From Mycolicibacterium novocastrense (GTDB taxonomy: Bacteria > Actinomycetota > Actinomycetes > Mycobacteriales > Mycobacteriaceae): DNA of 64,000 nucleotides. Position 1 is the stretch's first letter. Every line of letters starts with the position of its first letter. The position numbers and the translations under genes were made by a program. The notes under the pieces were generated by a model. That model worked only from the letters and a program-made list of their open reading frames with translations, was not told where the DNA came from and made no database searches. Location: contig NZ_BCTA01000026.1 of NCBI RefSeq assembly GCF_001570485.1, forward strand, positions 62,001 to 126,000, read 5' to 3'. Below are positions 47,198-55,633 of this stretch, piece by piece.

Positions 47198-47815
47198 GTG
47201 ACGCAGGGACGTTCGCCGGTCGAGGTCTTGCTGGCCCGTGCGGGTGGCGTCCGCGGGCTGATCTGCTCCGCGCTGCCGGTCGCGGTGTTCGCCGTGTCGT
47301 CGCCGACGCTCGGCCTTCCGGTGGCCACCGGGGCCGCCGTGGGCGCCGCGGCGCTCATAGCGGCTTGGCAGCTGCTGCAACGAGGTTCGATACGGCCCGC
47401 CCTGTTCGGCTTCGCCGGGGTGGCGGTTTGTGCCGCCCTGGCATTGATGACCGGCCGCGCCAAGGACTTCTATCTTCCGGGCATCTGGATGTACCTGGGC
47501 CTGGCGATCGCGTTCACGATGTCGCTGGTGGTGCGGCGTCCGCTGGTGGGAGTGGTGTGGGCGTGGATCACCGGACGTGACGGCGCCTGGCGGCGGGTGC
47601 GGCGCGTGCGCCTGGCCTTCGACATCGCCACCGCGGTGATGGCCGCCGCCTCGTGGTCGCGCTTCGCGGTGCAGTTCTACCTCTACGACACCGACCGGGA
47701 GGGACTGCTCGCGGTGGCGCGCGTCGCGATGGGTTGGCCGATCTTCGTGGTCACCTCCTCGGTGATCTACCTCGCGATCCGTACGGCGCTGCGTACGCTG
47801 TCGCGCGCCGCTTGA
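47198..47815 (+). CDS. DUF3159 family membrane protein
   Basis: 205 aa, GTG start. Five or six hydrophobic helices are arranged in pairs, with the charged GRAKDFYLPGIW and RRPLVGVVWAWITGRDGAWRR segments typical of DUF3159, an actinobacterial integral membrane family of unknown function. A promoter-like hexamer separates it from pntB. Confidence 0.83.
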   Translation: MTQGRSPVEVLLARAGGVRGLICSALPVAVFAVSSPTLGLPVATGAAVGAAALIAAWQLLQRGSIRPALFGFAGVAVCAALALMTGRAKDFYLPGIWMYLGLAIAFTMSLVVRRPLVGVVWAWITGRDGAWRRVRRVRLAFDIATAVMAAASWSRFAVQFYLYDTDREGLLAVARVAMGWPIFVVTSSVIYLAIRTALRTLSRAA

Positions 47816-47858
47816 CGCCGAGCGGTTCAGCCGGCGACGCGCGGGTAATCCGGACGGC

Positions 47859-48386
47859 ATGGACATGCACGCCCTTCTTCAGATCCCCGAATCGGCCGAC
47901 TCTCTCGACGCGGTCGCGGACCGGATGGCCGATGCCGTCGACCGGGTGCTCGGCGACGGCGCGCTGGCACAGGGTCTGCGCGGTTCGTGGCTGGGCCACC
48001 CCACACATCCGCTGATGATCACCCTGCCCATCGGCGCGTGGATGTCGTCGATGGTGCTGGATCTGGTGTTCAAGGACCGCGACGCCGCGCGGCAGCTCAT
48101 CGCGATCGGGTTGGCCGCCACACCGCCCGCTGTGCTGGCCGGGCTCGCGGAATTCCCGACGCTGGGCAAGCGGCAGCGACGGGTCGGACTCCTGCACGCG
48201 GCGGGCAACACGGTCGCGGCGGTGTCGTTCTGGGTGGCCTATCGGAAGTACAAGCGAGGCAAGGTGGGTGCGGCGCGCGCGTTCAGCGTGCTGGGGTTGA
48301 CCGCGGTCTCAGTGGGCGGCGCGCTCGGCGGACATCTGTCCTACGCCCAGGGTGCGGGTGTGCACCGCTGGCAGTTGACGGCTTAA
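47859..48386 (+). CDS. DUF2231 family membrane protein
   Basis: 175 aa with about four membrane helices. The family mark GHPTHPLMITLPIGAW, with two histidines at the start of the first helix, is present at about residues 47-62, as in DUF2231 proteins, which may hold metal or heme; this is not shown for this protein. A second His lies in RRVGLLHAAGN and a third in GGHLSYAQG. Its stop overlaps the stop of a small minus-strand gene. Confidence 0.83.
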   Translation: MDMHALLQIPESADSLDAVADRMADAVDRVLGDGALAQGLRGSWLGHPTHPLMITLPIGAWMSSMVLDLVFKDRDAARQLIAIGLAATPPAVLAGLAEFPTLGKRQRRVGLLHAAGNTVAAVSFWVAYRKYKRGKVGAARAFSVLGLTAVSVGGALGGHLSYAQGAGVHRWQLTA

Positions 48387-48493
48387 ACCGGAGGGTAGGC
48401 CGGTGGGGGGTAGACGCCGCGAAGAATCCAGGCGAACCAGTTCGCTCCGTACTCCAGCTCGTCGCTCGCGTCATAGTCCGGATTCGGATCCAT
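48383..48493 (-). CDS. Small conserved protein, 36 aa
   Basis: The frame runs from ATG 48493 to TAA at 48383. An AGAGGTGA ribosome site lies 5 nt before the ATG. The acidic start MDPNPDYDASDELEYGANW is followed by FAWILRGVYPPPAYPP. The position, between the pnt operon and a TetR gene, matches the small gene annotated Rv0157A in M. tuberculosis. Tail-to-tail overlap with the DUF2231 gene is 3 nt. It is likely a soluble peptide or a partner peptide. Confidence 0.6.
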   Translation of the reverse strand: MDPNPDYDASDELEYGANWFAWILRGVYPPPAYPPV

Positions 48494-48631
48494 GGGGTCA
48501 CCTCTCGAGTACGGGCCGGTTATGAGGGAAGTCTAGACCCGCCTTGCGGCCGGCGACACCCCCAACACCTACACTGCCAACCAGTTGATTGACACCCGGA
48601 CGAGGTTCCGGCCTGCATATAGTGAGTCGCC

Positions 48632-49315
48632 ATGCCCTCTTCGGACGCCGCCACCACGAACGGGAGGACCCGTCGCGACGAATTGCTGGCCGTCGCGACC
48701 AAGCTCTTCGCCGCGCGCGGCTACCACGGCACCCGGATGGACGATGTCGCCGATGCGGTCGGCCTGAACAAGGCGACGGTTTACCACTACTACGCCAGCA
48801 AGTCGCTGATCCTCTACGACATCTACAAGGGCGCGGCCGACTTCACCGTCGATGCGCTGCACGACGACCCCTCGGCGTCGGCCCGCGAGACGATCTATCA
48901 CTTCACCCGCCGGCTGCTGGTCGGCATCGCCAGCGACATCGAACGCGCGGCCGTCTACTTCCAGGAGGGCCCCTACATCGGTGAGTGGTTCACCGAGGAC
49001 CAGGTGGCCTATATCCGGGAGAAGGAGGCGCAGGTCTACGAACACGTGCGCGACGTCATCGACCGCGGCATCGCCAGCGGCGAGTTCTACGACTGCGATT
49101 CGCACGTGCTCGCCCTCGGCTACATCGGCATGACGTTGGGTGCCTACCGCTGGCTGCGGCCGCACGGCAGGCGCACCGCACAGGAGATCGCGGTCGAGTT
49201 CAGCACGGCGCTGTTGCGCGGCCTGATCCGCGACGAGTCGGTGCGGGCGGAGTCGCCATTGGGTATCGAGGTCGATGCGCTGCCCGGTGAACCCGACACC
49301 GCCACCGCACCGTGA
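48632..49315 (+). CDS. TetR family regulator (Rv0158-like)
   Basis: 227 aa. The helix-turn-helix is MDDVADAVGLNKATVYHYYAS. The ligand domain is aromatic-rich (FQEGPYIGEWFTEDQVAYI), with the length of TetR members that control fatty-acid or CoA-thioester genes. A TATAGT hexamer 8 nt before the ATG gives a very short leader. The next gene, an acyl-CoA dehydrogenase, overlaps by 4 nt (GTGA), so the regulator is co-transcribed with its likely target. Position matches Rv0158. Confidence 0.87.
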   Translation: MPSSDAATTNGRTRRDELLAVATKLFAARGYHGTRMDDVADAVGLNKATVYHYYASKSLILYDIYKGAADFTVDALHDDPSASARETIYHFTRRLLVGIASDIERAAVYFQEGPYIGEWFTEDQVAYIREKEAQVYEHVRDVIDRGIASGEFYDCDSHVLALGYIGMTLGAYRWLRPHGRRTAQEIAVEFSTALLRGLIRDESVRAESPLGIEVDALPGEPDTATAP

Positions 49316-51108
49316 AATCGCTACTGCTGTCGCGTCGCGACCTCGATTTCCTGCTCTACGAGTGGTTGCGGGTCGAGGAGCTGACCGAGCGCGAGCGGTT
49401 CGCCGAGCACTCCCGCGAGACCTTCGACGCGGTGCTGGAGCTGTGTGAGCAATTGGCGACGCGGTACTTCGCTCCGCACAACAAGAAGAGCGACGCCAAC
49501 GAACCCACCTTCGACGGTGAGAAGGTCACCGTCATCCCCGAGGTCAAGGAGGCCTGGGACGCGTTCGCCGAGGCCGACCTGATCGCGATGTCGATGGAGC
49601 ACCGGCTCGGCGGCGCGCAGCTTCCCGCGACCGTGGCGCAGGCCGCCTTCGCCTGGTTCTCGGCGGCCAACCTCAGTACGACTGGTTATCTCATGCTGAC
49701 GATGGCCAACGCCAACCTGCTGGCCCGGTTCGGGACCGGCGAGCAGGTCGAGCGGTTCGTCAAACCGATGCTCGCAGGCCGCTTCTCGGGCACCATGGCG
49801 TTGTCGGAGACTCAGGCGGGTTCGTCGTTGGCCGACATCGTCACCCGCGCCGAACCGCAGGAGGACGGCACCTTCCGGCTGTTCGGGTCCAAGATGTGGA
49901 TTTCGGGCGCCGAACACGAACTGACCGACAACATCGTCAACCTGGTGCTCGCCAAGATTCCGGGCGGACCACCGGGAACCAAGGGCATCTCGTTGTTCAT
50001 CGTGCCCAAGTACCTGCCCACCGGCGACGGTGCGGTCGGTGAGCGCAACGACGTCGTACTGGCCGGGTTGAACCACAAGATGGGCCAACGCGGCATCACG
50101 AACACGGTGCTGAACCTCGGCGAGGGTGCGTACACACCCGGCGGGAAGCCGGGCGCGGTCGGATACCTGGTCGGTGAACCGCACCGCGGCATCGCCTACA
50201 TGTTCACGATGATGAACGAGGCGCGCCTCGGCGTGGGGATGGGTGCGGTGGCGCTCGGTTACACCGGCTATCTGAAGTCGGTGCAGTACGCCCGCGAGCG
50301 CCCACAGGGGCGCCCGATCAGCGGCAAGGACCCGTCGACGCCTCAGGTGCCGATCATCGAACACGCCGATGTCAAGCGGATGTTGTTGGCGCAGAAGGCC
50401 TATGCCGAAGGCGGGCTTGCGCTGCTGCTGTACTGCGCCAAGCTCGTCGACCTCCAGCACAGCTCGGCCTCCGATGAGGAGCGGGACAGCGTCACCCTGC
50501 TTCTCGAGATGCTGACACCGGTCGGCAAGAGCTGGCCGTCGCAATGGTGTCTGGAGGCCAACAGCCTGGCGATCCAGGTGCACGGCGGGTATGGCTACAC
50601 CCGCGAATACGACGTCGAGCAGCATTACCGCGACAACCGGCTCAATCCGATCCACGAGGGGACGCACGGCATCCAGAGCCTGGACCTGTTGGGCCGCAAG
50701 GTCCCCGCGCGCGGTGGTGCGGGGTTGGCGGCTTTGGGTGCGGCGATCGGGCGCACCGTCGCCGAGGCGGGCCCGCTGGGCGGCCGGATCGCCGAACACG
50801 CAGGACTGTTGGACGCGGCATGGCAGCGCCTCACCGCGGTCACCGCTGAGATGTTCGGCTCCGGGGACGTCGAGGCCGCGATGGCCAACAGCGTGATCTA
50901 CCTCGAGGCGTTCGGCCACATCGTCGTCGCCTGGATCTGGCTGCAGCAGGAGATCGCCGCGCACGGACGCAGCGGGGACTTCTATGAGGGCAAGCGCCAA
51001 GCCGGCCGCTACTTCTTCCGGTACGAACTGCCCAAGACCGCACCACAACTCGACCTGCTCGCCAGCTTGGACCGCACCACGATGGACATGCGCGACAGGT
51101 GGTTCTGA
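49312..51108 (+). CDS. Acyl-CoA dehydrogenase, DmdC-like long form
   Basis: 598 aa, GTG start overlapping the TetR stop. It is longer than ordinary acyl-CoA dehydrogenases, with an N-terminal lead and a C-terminal helical domain of about 120 residues, as in DmdC-type 3-methylmercaptopropionyl-CoA dehydrogenases and their relatives. Motifs: GTMALSETQAGSSLADI, KMWISGAEHEL, MNEARLGVG, and the catalytic IHEGTHGIQSLDLLGRKV. A role with short branched or thio-acyl-CoA substrates is possible; the substrate is not shown. It ends 4 nt before the convergent alcohol dehydrogenase stop. Confidence 0.87.
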   Translation: MKSLLLSRRDLDFLLYEWLRVEELTERERFAEHSRETFDAVLELCEQLATRYFAPHNKKSDANEPTFDGEKVTVIPEVKEAWDAFAEADLIAMSMEHRLGGAQLPATVAQAAFAWFSAANLSTTGYLMLTMANANLLARFGTGEQVERFVKPMLAGRFSGTMALSETQAGSSLADIVTRAEPQEDGTFRLFGSKMWISGAEHELTDNIVNLVLAKIPGGPPGTKGISLFIVPKYLPTGDGAVGERNDVVLAGLNHKMGQRGITNTVLNLGEGAYTPGGKPGAVGYLVGEPHRGIAYMFTMMNEARLGVGMGAVALGYTGYLKSVQYARERPQGRPISGKDPSTPQVPIIEHADVKRMLLAQKAYAEGGLALLLYCAKLVDLQHSSASDEERDSVTLLLEMLTPVGKSWPSQWCLEANSLAIQVHGGYGYTREYDVEQHYRDNRLNPIHEGTHGIQSLDLLGRKVPARGGAGLAALGAAIGRTVAEAGPLGGRIAEHAGLLDAAWQRLTAVTAEMFGSGDVEAAMANSVIYLEAFGHIVVAWIWLQQEIAAHGRSGDFYEGKRQAGRYFFRYELPKTAPQLDLLASLDRTTMDMRDRWF

Positions 51109-51111
51109 CGT

Positions 51112-52218
51112 TCAGTCGAAGCGGATGACCTGACGCACGGCTCGGCCGTCGGCCAATTCGTCCATGCCGGAATTGATTTCGTCGAGTGCGATCGTCGACG
51201 ACACCAAAGACTCCACCGGCAACCGTCGCGCGCGCCACAGCTCGACGAAGTGGGGGATCTCTCGGGCGGGCACCGCTGAACCGAGGTAGCTGCCGATCAG
51301 TGAGCGTCCCTCGGCGACGAAACCCAACGGCGACAACGACACCCGTGCATCCGGCCGGGGCAGGCCGACCGTCACCGTGCGCCCGCCCGGCGCGGTGAGC
51401 TCCACCGCGGTCTCCAGGGCGCTCGGATGACCGACGGCCTCGATCACGACGGCGGCTTTGAACCCGCTGTCCCGGGCCTCTTGCGGGGTGTAGGCGTCGT
51501 GCACCCCGAGGCGGCGGGCCCGCTCGAGTTTGTCGGGTAGCTGGTCGATGCCCACCACGCGGACGTCCTCGGCGGCCAGTGCGGTCAGCGCAGCGGCCAT
51601 CCCGACACCGCCGAGCCCGACGATGGCCACGGTGTCGCCCGGGCGTGGCCGGCCGGCGTTGATCACCGCGCCGCCGCCGGTGAGCACCGCACAGCCCAGC
51701 AGCGACGCCACCACCGCGGGAACGTCGTCGGGCACCGGCACGACGGAACGCCGGTCGACGACCGCGTGGGTGGCGAAACCGGAGACGCCGAGGTGGTGGT
51801 GGACCGGTTCGCCGTCCCGCGACAACCGGCGTTGGCCGGTCATCAGCGTGCCCGCCCCGTTCGCTGCCGAGCCCGGCTCGCAGGGGGTCAGACCGTCCGT
51901 CGCGCAGGCCCGACATTCACCGCACCGGGGCAGGAAGGTCATCACCACCCGTGTCCCGGTTGCGACGTCGGATCCGCCCGCGCCGATCTCTTCGACGACG
52001 CCGGCCGCCTCGTGGCCGAGGAGCATGGGCACGGGCCGCACGCGGTTGCCGTCGACGACCGACAGGTCGGAGTGGCACAGACCCGCGGCCTCCACCCGCA
52101 CCAGCAGTTCGCCCGGTCCGGGCGCGGCGAGGTCGAGTTCGCCGACCGTCAGGGGTTTGGACGCGGCGTACGGCCGCGGACGGCCGATCTCTTCCAGAAC
52201 GGCGCCGCGGATCCTCAT
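51112..52218 (-). CDS. Zinc-dependent alcohol dehydrogenase (AdhE1-like)
   Basis: 368 aa from ATG 52218; a frame open to 52503 overlaps the divergent gene. Catalytic zinc ligands are in CHSDLS and GHEAAG; the structural zinc has four Cys (PRCGECRACATDGLTPC); the NAD-binding loop is GLGGVGMAAAL. MRIRGAVLEE is the typical start of class III-like alcohol dehydrogenases. It resembles M. tuberculosis AdhE1 (Rv0162c), which has the same place in that gene order. It is divergent from the hydrolase-LuxR gene, with only 57 nt between the starts. Confidence 0.86.
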   Translation of the reverse strand: MRIRGAVLEEIGRPRPYAASKPLTVGELDLAAPGPGELLVRVEAAGLCHSDLSVVDGNRVRPVPMLLGHEAAGVVEEIGAGGSDVATGTRVVMTFLPRCGECRACATDGLTPCEPGSAANGAGTLMTGQRRLSRDGEPVHHHLGVSGFATHAVVDRRSVVPVPDDVPAVVASLLGCAVLTGGGAVINAGRPRPGDTVAIVGLGGVGMAAALTALAAEDVRVVGIDQLPDKLERARRLGVHDAYTPQEARDSGFKAAVVIEAVGHPSALETAVELTAPGGRTVTVGLPRPDARVSLSPLGFVAEGRSLIGSYLGSAVPAREIPHFVELWRARRLPVESLVSSTIALDEINSGMDELADGRAVRQVIRFD

Positions 52219-52263
52219 GGATGCAGTCTGCCGCGAGCCGACGATCCCCGAGTCGATTCGGAT

Positions 52264-52269
52264 TACGCT
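52264..52269 (+). promoter_or_regulatory. -10 hexamer, leaderless start of the hydrolase-LuxR gene
   Basis: TACGCT, followed by 6 nt and the GTG at 52276. It lies in the 57-nt gap between two divergent starts. Confidence 0.55.
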
Positions 52270-52275
52270 GCTCGA

Positions 52276-53319
52276 GTGCTGGCACGGTCCGAGATCCGGT
52301 TTCTGCCTGTGGGCGAACGCCGCATCGCCTACGAAGTGCGCGGCAGTGGCCCACCGCTGATCGCTCCGGCGTGGTGGGTCAGCCATCTCGAACTCGACTG
52401 GCAGAACAGCGACTTTCGTCGCTTCTGGGAGGGAATCGCCGACGGATACACGTTGATCCGCTACGACCGGCTCGGAGTCGGCATGTCCGACCGCACGTTG
52501 CACGATGCCGATCTGAATCTCGACAACGAGGTCGCGACGCTGCGCTCACTCATCGACGAGCTGGGGCTCGAGCACGTTTCGCTCATCGGGGGCTCATCGG
52601 GGAGTTGCACGGCAATCGCGTTTGCCGCGACGTTCCCCGAGTGTGTCGAGCGGTTGGTGTTGTACGGGTCGTATTCGGATGGAACGCAACTCACGGCGCC
52701 GGGCGTCGGTGAGGCGATATCGGCTGCGATACAGGCACATTGGGGCCTGGGATCACGTCTTCTGGGTGACATCTTCCTCGGCAGGGCCGACGCTGACGAG
52801 CACGAGCGTTTCGTCCGGCTACAGCGCGAGGCGGCGACGGCCGAGACCGCCGCTGCCGTGTTGGCCCTCGTCTATCGCCTCGATGTTCGAGCCCATCTCG
52901 CGCGTGTCCACGCGCCAACGGTGGTGGTGCATCGCCGAGACGACCGTGCGGTGCCGTACCGGCTCGGGCGCGAGGTGGCCGCCGCAATTCCGGGTGCCAC
53001 GTTCATTCCGCTCAAAGGAAGCGCGCACTTCCCGTGGCACGGGGATGCCGAATCCGTCGTTCGCGCGTGCCGCGAAACACTGGCCACGACACCGCATCCG
53101 CCAGCGCGTCACGCGAGTAGCCAGGAGCAGGTGTTGTCGTCTCGCGAGCGCGAGATTCTGGCTTGCATCGCGCGCGGTCTCAGCGACCGCGAGATCGCCG
53201 AAGATCTCGTCCTGAGCCCGCACACCGTGCACCGCCACGTCGCGAACATCCGCCGCAAGCTGGGCCGCACCTCACGCACTGCCGCCGTCGCGGAAGCCGC
53301 GCGACTGGGACTGCTGTGA
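52276..53319 (+). CDS. Alpha/beta hydrolase fused to LuxR-type HTH
   Basis: 347 aa from GTG 52276. The first ~260 residues are an alpha/beta hydrolase with nucleophile elbow GGSSG at about 104-108, an Asp in HRRDDRAVPY and a His in GSAHFPWHG, so the whole catalytic triad is present. A LuxR helix-turn-helix follows at about 283-340: LSSREREILACIARGLSDRE, then HTVHRHVANIRRKLG. It may be a regulator that senses a small ester or lactone with a hydrolase fold and binds DNA. Whether it still hydrolyses anything is open. It is divergent from the alcohol dehydrogenase gene, a likely target. Confidence 0.85.
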   Translation: MLARSEIRFLPVGERRIAYEVRGSGPPLIAPAWWVSHLELDWQNSDFRRFWEGIADGYTLIRYDRLGVGMSDRTLHDADLNLDNEVATLRSLIDELGLEHVSLIGGSSGSCTAIAFAATFPECVERLVLYGSYSDGTQLTAPGVGEAISAAIQAHWGLGSRLLGDIFLGRADADEHERFVRLQREAATAETAAAVLALVYRLDVRAHLARVHAPTVVVHRRDDRAVPYRLGREVAAAIPGATFIPLKGSAHFPWHGDAESVVRACRETLATTPHPPARHASSQEQVLSSREREILACIARGLSDREIAEDLVLSPHTVHRHVANIRRKLGRTSRTAAVAEAARLGLL

Positions 53320-53387
53320 GGTAGCCGAAAGGGGCCATCTGCAGAAGATGGCCGCATCGGGCGATGCGTGCGTGACGTTCCCACTCC

Positions 53388-53393
53388 TACGTT
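53388..53393 (+). promoter_or_regulatory. -10 hexamer, leaderless start of a methyltransferase gene
   Basis: TACGTT, 6 nt before the ATG at 53400. Confidence 0.55.
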
Positions 53394-53399
53394 TGCGCC

Positions 53400-54089
53400 A
53401 TGACCGAAGTCGCCGATATCCAGTCGAGCAGCGAACTCCGCGGAAAGCCGCAATCCGCCGCGTGGCTGCGGATCTTCGCTCTGGCGTACGACCCCTTGCT
53501 GTGGCTGGGTGAGACCGCAGGCATGCGTCGCAGGCGCGCCGCGCTGCTGGCCGATGCCTACGGCCGCGTCGTCGAGATCGGCGCCGGAACCGGACTGAAC
53601 GTTGCGCACTATCCGGCGGCGGTCACCGAGCTGGTGCTCACCGAACCCGAGCCGGGGATGCGCAGGAAGCTCTCGCGTCGTATACGCCGGCACGGTTCTG
53701 CCACAAGGGTTGTCGACGCCAAAGCAGAGCACCTACCATTCGCCGACGCGTCGGTGCACACCGTCGTCTCCACGCTCGCCCTGTGCACGGTCGACGAGCC
53801 TGAGCGTGTGTTGCGCGAGATTGCACGCGTGCTCCGGCCCGACGGGCAGCTGCTGTTCATCGAGCACGTGCGCGCAAGCTCGCGATTTCTGGCCGCGTGC
53901 CAGGACAGACTCGCCGAACCGTGGCGTCACTTCGCCGGTGGCTGCCGTTGCAACCGCGACACCGTCGGGCACCTACGCGCCTGCGGCTTCACGGTGTCGG
54001 CCCAACACGCCGTCTGGCGCGCCATGCCGGCGATCGTCCACCCCCTGGCCATGGGACGTGCGACACGAACCGATCTCGTCCAGGAATAG
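53400..54089 (+). CDS. Class I SAM-dependent methyltransferase
   Basis: 229 aa. SAM motif I is VVEIGAGTGLNVAHYP at about residues 57-72, with the acidic LTEPEPGMRRKL second strand, AEHLPFADASVHTVVSTLALCTV and VLRPDGQLLFIEHVRA. This is the UbiE/menaquinone-like methyltransferase-11 group. The C-terminal part has a CQDRLAEPWRHFAGGCRCNRD segment seen in phospholipid or thiol methyltransferase relatives. Substrate is unknown. Confidence 0.85.
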   Translation: MTEVADIQSSSELRGKPQSAAWLRIFALAYDPLLWLGETAGMRRRRAALLADAYGRVVEIGAGTGLNVAHYPAAVTELVLTEPEPGMRRKLSRRIRRHGSATRVVDAKAEHLPFADASVHTVVSTLALCTVDEPERVLREIARVLRPDGQLLFIEHVRASSRFLAACQDRLAEPWRHFAGGCRCNRDTVGHLRACGFTVSAQHAVWRAMPAIVHPLAMGRATRTDLVQE

Positions 54090-54141
54090 GGATGCGTTTG
54101 CGAGCGCACCCTGCAAGTAGCGGCCCTGCAAGACTGGTGGC

Positions 54142-54582
54142 ATGGCCGAACAGGCGCACACCGGTGCCGACTTTCCGGTGCACTGGCCGGTGACCACCAG
54201 GTGGGCCGACAACGACATGTTCGGGCATCTCAACAACGCGGTGTACTACGCGTTGTTCGACTCGGCGATCAACGGCTGGATCAACACCAGCGTCGGGATC
54301 GACCCGCTGACCGTGCCGTGGTTGGGTGTGGTCGCCGAATCGGGGTGCCGATATCTGGCGGAGCTGCGGTTCCCCGAACCGCTCACGGTCGGCCTTGCGG
54401 TCAGTCGTCTGGGCACCAGCAGCGTCACCTACCGGTTGGGGCTCTGGCAGCACGACGGCCCGACCGCCGCGGTGGGGCACTGGGTCCATGTCTATGTCGA
54501 CCGGGAAAATCGGCGGCCGGTACCGATCCCGGGGCCGATCCGCGAGCTGCTGGAATCGGCGCGCGTGGACCATCAGGCGTAG
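54142..54582 (+). CDS. Acyl-CoA thioesterase, 4HBT hotdog family (Rv0163-like)
   Basis: 146 aa, single hotdog domain. The signature TTRWADNDMFGHLNNAVYYALFD with the catalytic Asp is at about residues 18-40, as in 4-hydroxybenzoyl-CoA thioesterases and YbgC-type enzymes. It would hydrolyse an acyl-CoA; which one is not shown. The following SRPBCC gene has its own -10 just after this stop. Order matches Rv0163-Rv0164. Confidence 0.88.
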   Translation: MAEQAHTGADFPVHWPVTTRWADNDMFGHLNNAVYYALFDSAINGWINTSVGIDPLTVPWLGVVAESGCRYLAELRFPEPLTVGLAVSRLGTSSVTYRLGLWQHDGPTAAVGHWVHVYVDRENRRPVPIPGPIRELLESARVDHQA

Positions 54583-54586
54583 TAGA

Positions 54587-54592
54587 TATGCT
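54587..54592 (+). promoter_or_regulatory. -10 hexamer, leaderless start of the SRPBCC gene
   Basis: TATGCT, 6 nt before the ATG at 54599 and 4 nt after the thioesterase TAG. Confidence 0.55.
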
Positions 54593-54598
54593 CGTCGG

Positions 54599-55039
54599 AT
54601 GCCGCTCGTGAGCAAAACCGTCGAGGTGGCGGCCTCCGCCGACGCGATCATGGGAATCGTCGCCGACTTCGAGGCCTACCCCCAGTGGAACGAAGAGATC
54701 AAAGGGTGCTGGGTGCTGGCCCGGTACAACGACGGCCGGCCCAGCCAGTTGCGCCTCGACGTCGTCGTGCAGGGACAGGCGGGCACCTTCATCACCGCGG
54801 TCTACTACCCGGGCGAGAACCAGATCTTCACCGTCCTGCAGCAGGGCGATCACTTCGAGAAGCAGGAGCAGAAGTTCTCGGTCGTAGCCCTCGGGGCGAC
54901 ATCGCTGCTGACCGTCGACCTCGACGTCGAGACCAAGCTGCCCATTCCGAAGCCGATGGTGAAGAAGGCGATCGGGGACACGCTGGACTACCTGGCCGAC
55001 AACCTCAAGGCCCGCGCCGAACAGCTGGCCTCCACGTAG
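54599..55039 (+). CDS. SRPBCC family protein (TB18.5/Rv0164-like)
   Basis: 146 aa from ATG 54599, just after a -10 hexamer; the frame extends upstream into the thioesterase gene by chance. The START-like SRPBCC fold is seen: SKTVEVAASADAIMGIVADFEAYPQWNEEI at the start, a middle beta-sheet, and a long C-terminal helix (KKAIGDTLDYLADNLKARAEQ). Members bind hydrophobic ligands; the ligand here is unknown. The same position as Rv0164 (TB18.5). Confidence 0.85.
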   Translation: MPLVSKTVEVAASADAIMGIVADFEAYPQWNEEIKGCWVLARYNDGRPSQLRLDVVVQGQAGTFITAVYYPGENQIFTVLQQGDHFEKQEQKFSVVALGATSLLTVDLDVETKLPIPKPMVKKAIGDTLDYLADNLKARAEQLAST

Positions 55040-55049
55040 GGCCGGTTCG

Positions 55050-55388
55050 TCAATCGGGCAGCGCATCCAGCCACTTCTCGAAGTCGCGGCCGGCGAGCAT
55101 GTCGGCTTCCGCCCGCAGATCCATCACTCGTTTGCGAATCCGGTCCGCGGTCGAGCGCGGCGTGTGGCCCGGTCCGTAGAGTCCGCGCCGCAGCCGCCGC
55201 ACCCGGCCGTGGGCAATCTCCCAGCGCAAGGCATCGGAGATCCACTTGGGAGCCGGTCCGGGTAGCGCGAAGTTGTAGTAGTCGATCGCGTCGATCAGGT
55301 CCGTGATGGTCGTCGGGCCGTGCTGGGACAGATAGAACGTCAGCACGTACCGCAGTTCGACGCCGTAGATGTGCCGTTTCCTGGTCAT
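55050..55388 (-). CDS. Conserved hypothetical protein, 112 aa
   Basis: Start at ATG 55388 (MTRKRH), or a GTG two codons earlier at 55394. The pattern is of a winged-helix-like domain: VELRYVLTFYLSQHGPTTITDLIDAID, then PKWISDALRWEIAHGRVRRLRRGLY, a wing with Arg-rich end. It could bind DNA or be a PadR-like partial domain; I do not recognise the family firmly. The 239 nt upstream hold the palindromes and repeats listed at 55503-55588. Confidence 0.6.
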   Translation of the reverse strand: MTRKRHIYGVELRYVLTFYLSQHGPTTITDLIDAIDYYNFALPGPAPKWISDALRWEIAHGRVRRLRRGLYGPGHTPRSTADRIRKRVMDLRAEADMLAGRDFEKWLDALPD

Positions 55389-55502
55389 GGCCACGAATGT
55401 GCCGCGGGCGACCGACAGTTTCCGTCCACCGCGTCACATCATCCCCAGGCAGTCACGGGCGTTTGCGCCACCGACCATTCGCGAAGGTGCCCACCTCACA
55501 GC

Positions 55503-55588
55503 GAAAAACTCGCTGGCAGCGAATTATTCGCTGATAGCCGGGCACTGGATGAAGTGGTGGGCAGCAGCTCGACGAAGTGGTGGGCAGC
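55503..55588. repeat. Palindrome pair and 15-bp direct repeats upstream of a hypothetical gene
   Basis: A perfect 17-nt palindrome, CAGCGAATTATTCGCTG, occupies 55517-55533 (8-bp arms, 1-nt centre); just before it is an AGCGA-TCGCT dyad of the same core. Then the sequence GAAGTGGTGGGCAGC occurs twice, at 55551-55565 and 55574-55588, 23 nt apart. The palindrome looks like an operator and the direct repeats are unexplained. The region is between the end of mce1R and a minus-strand hypothetical gene. Confidence 0.6.
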
Positions 55589-55633
55589 GGGCCGTATTAA
55601 CGGACGGGTGCCCGGCGCCAGGGGGCGGAAGCC

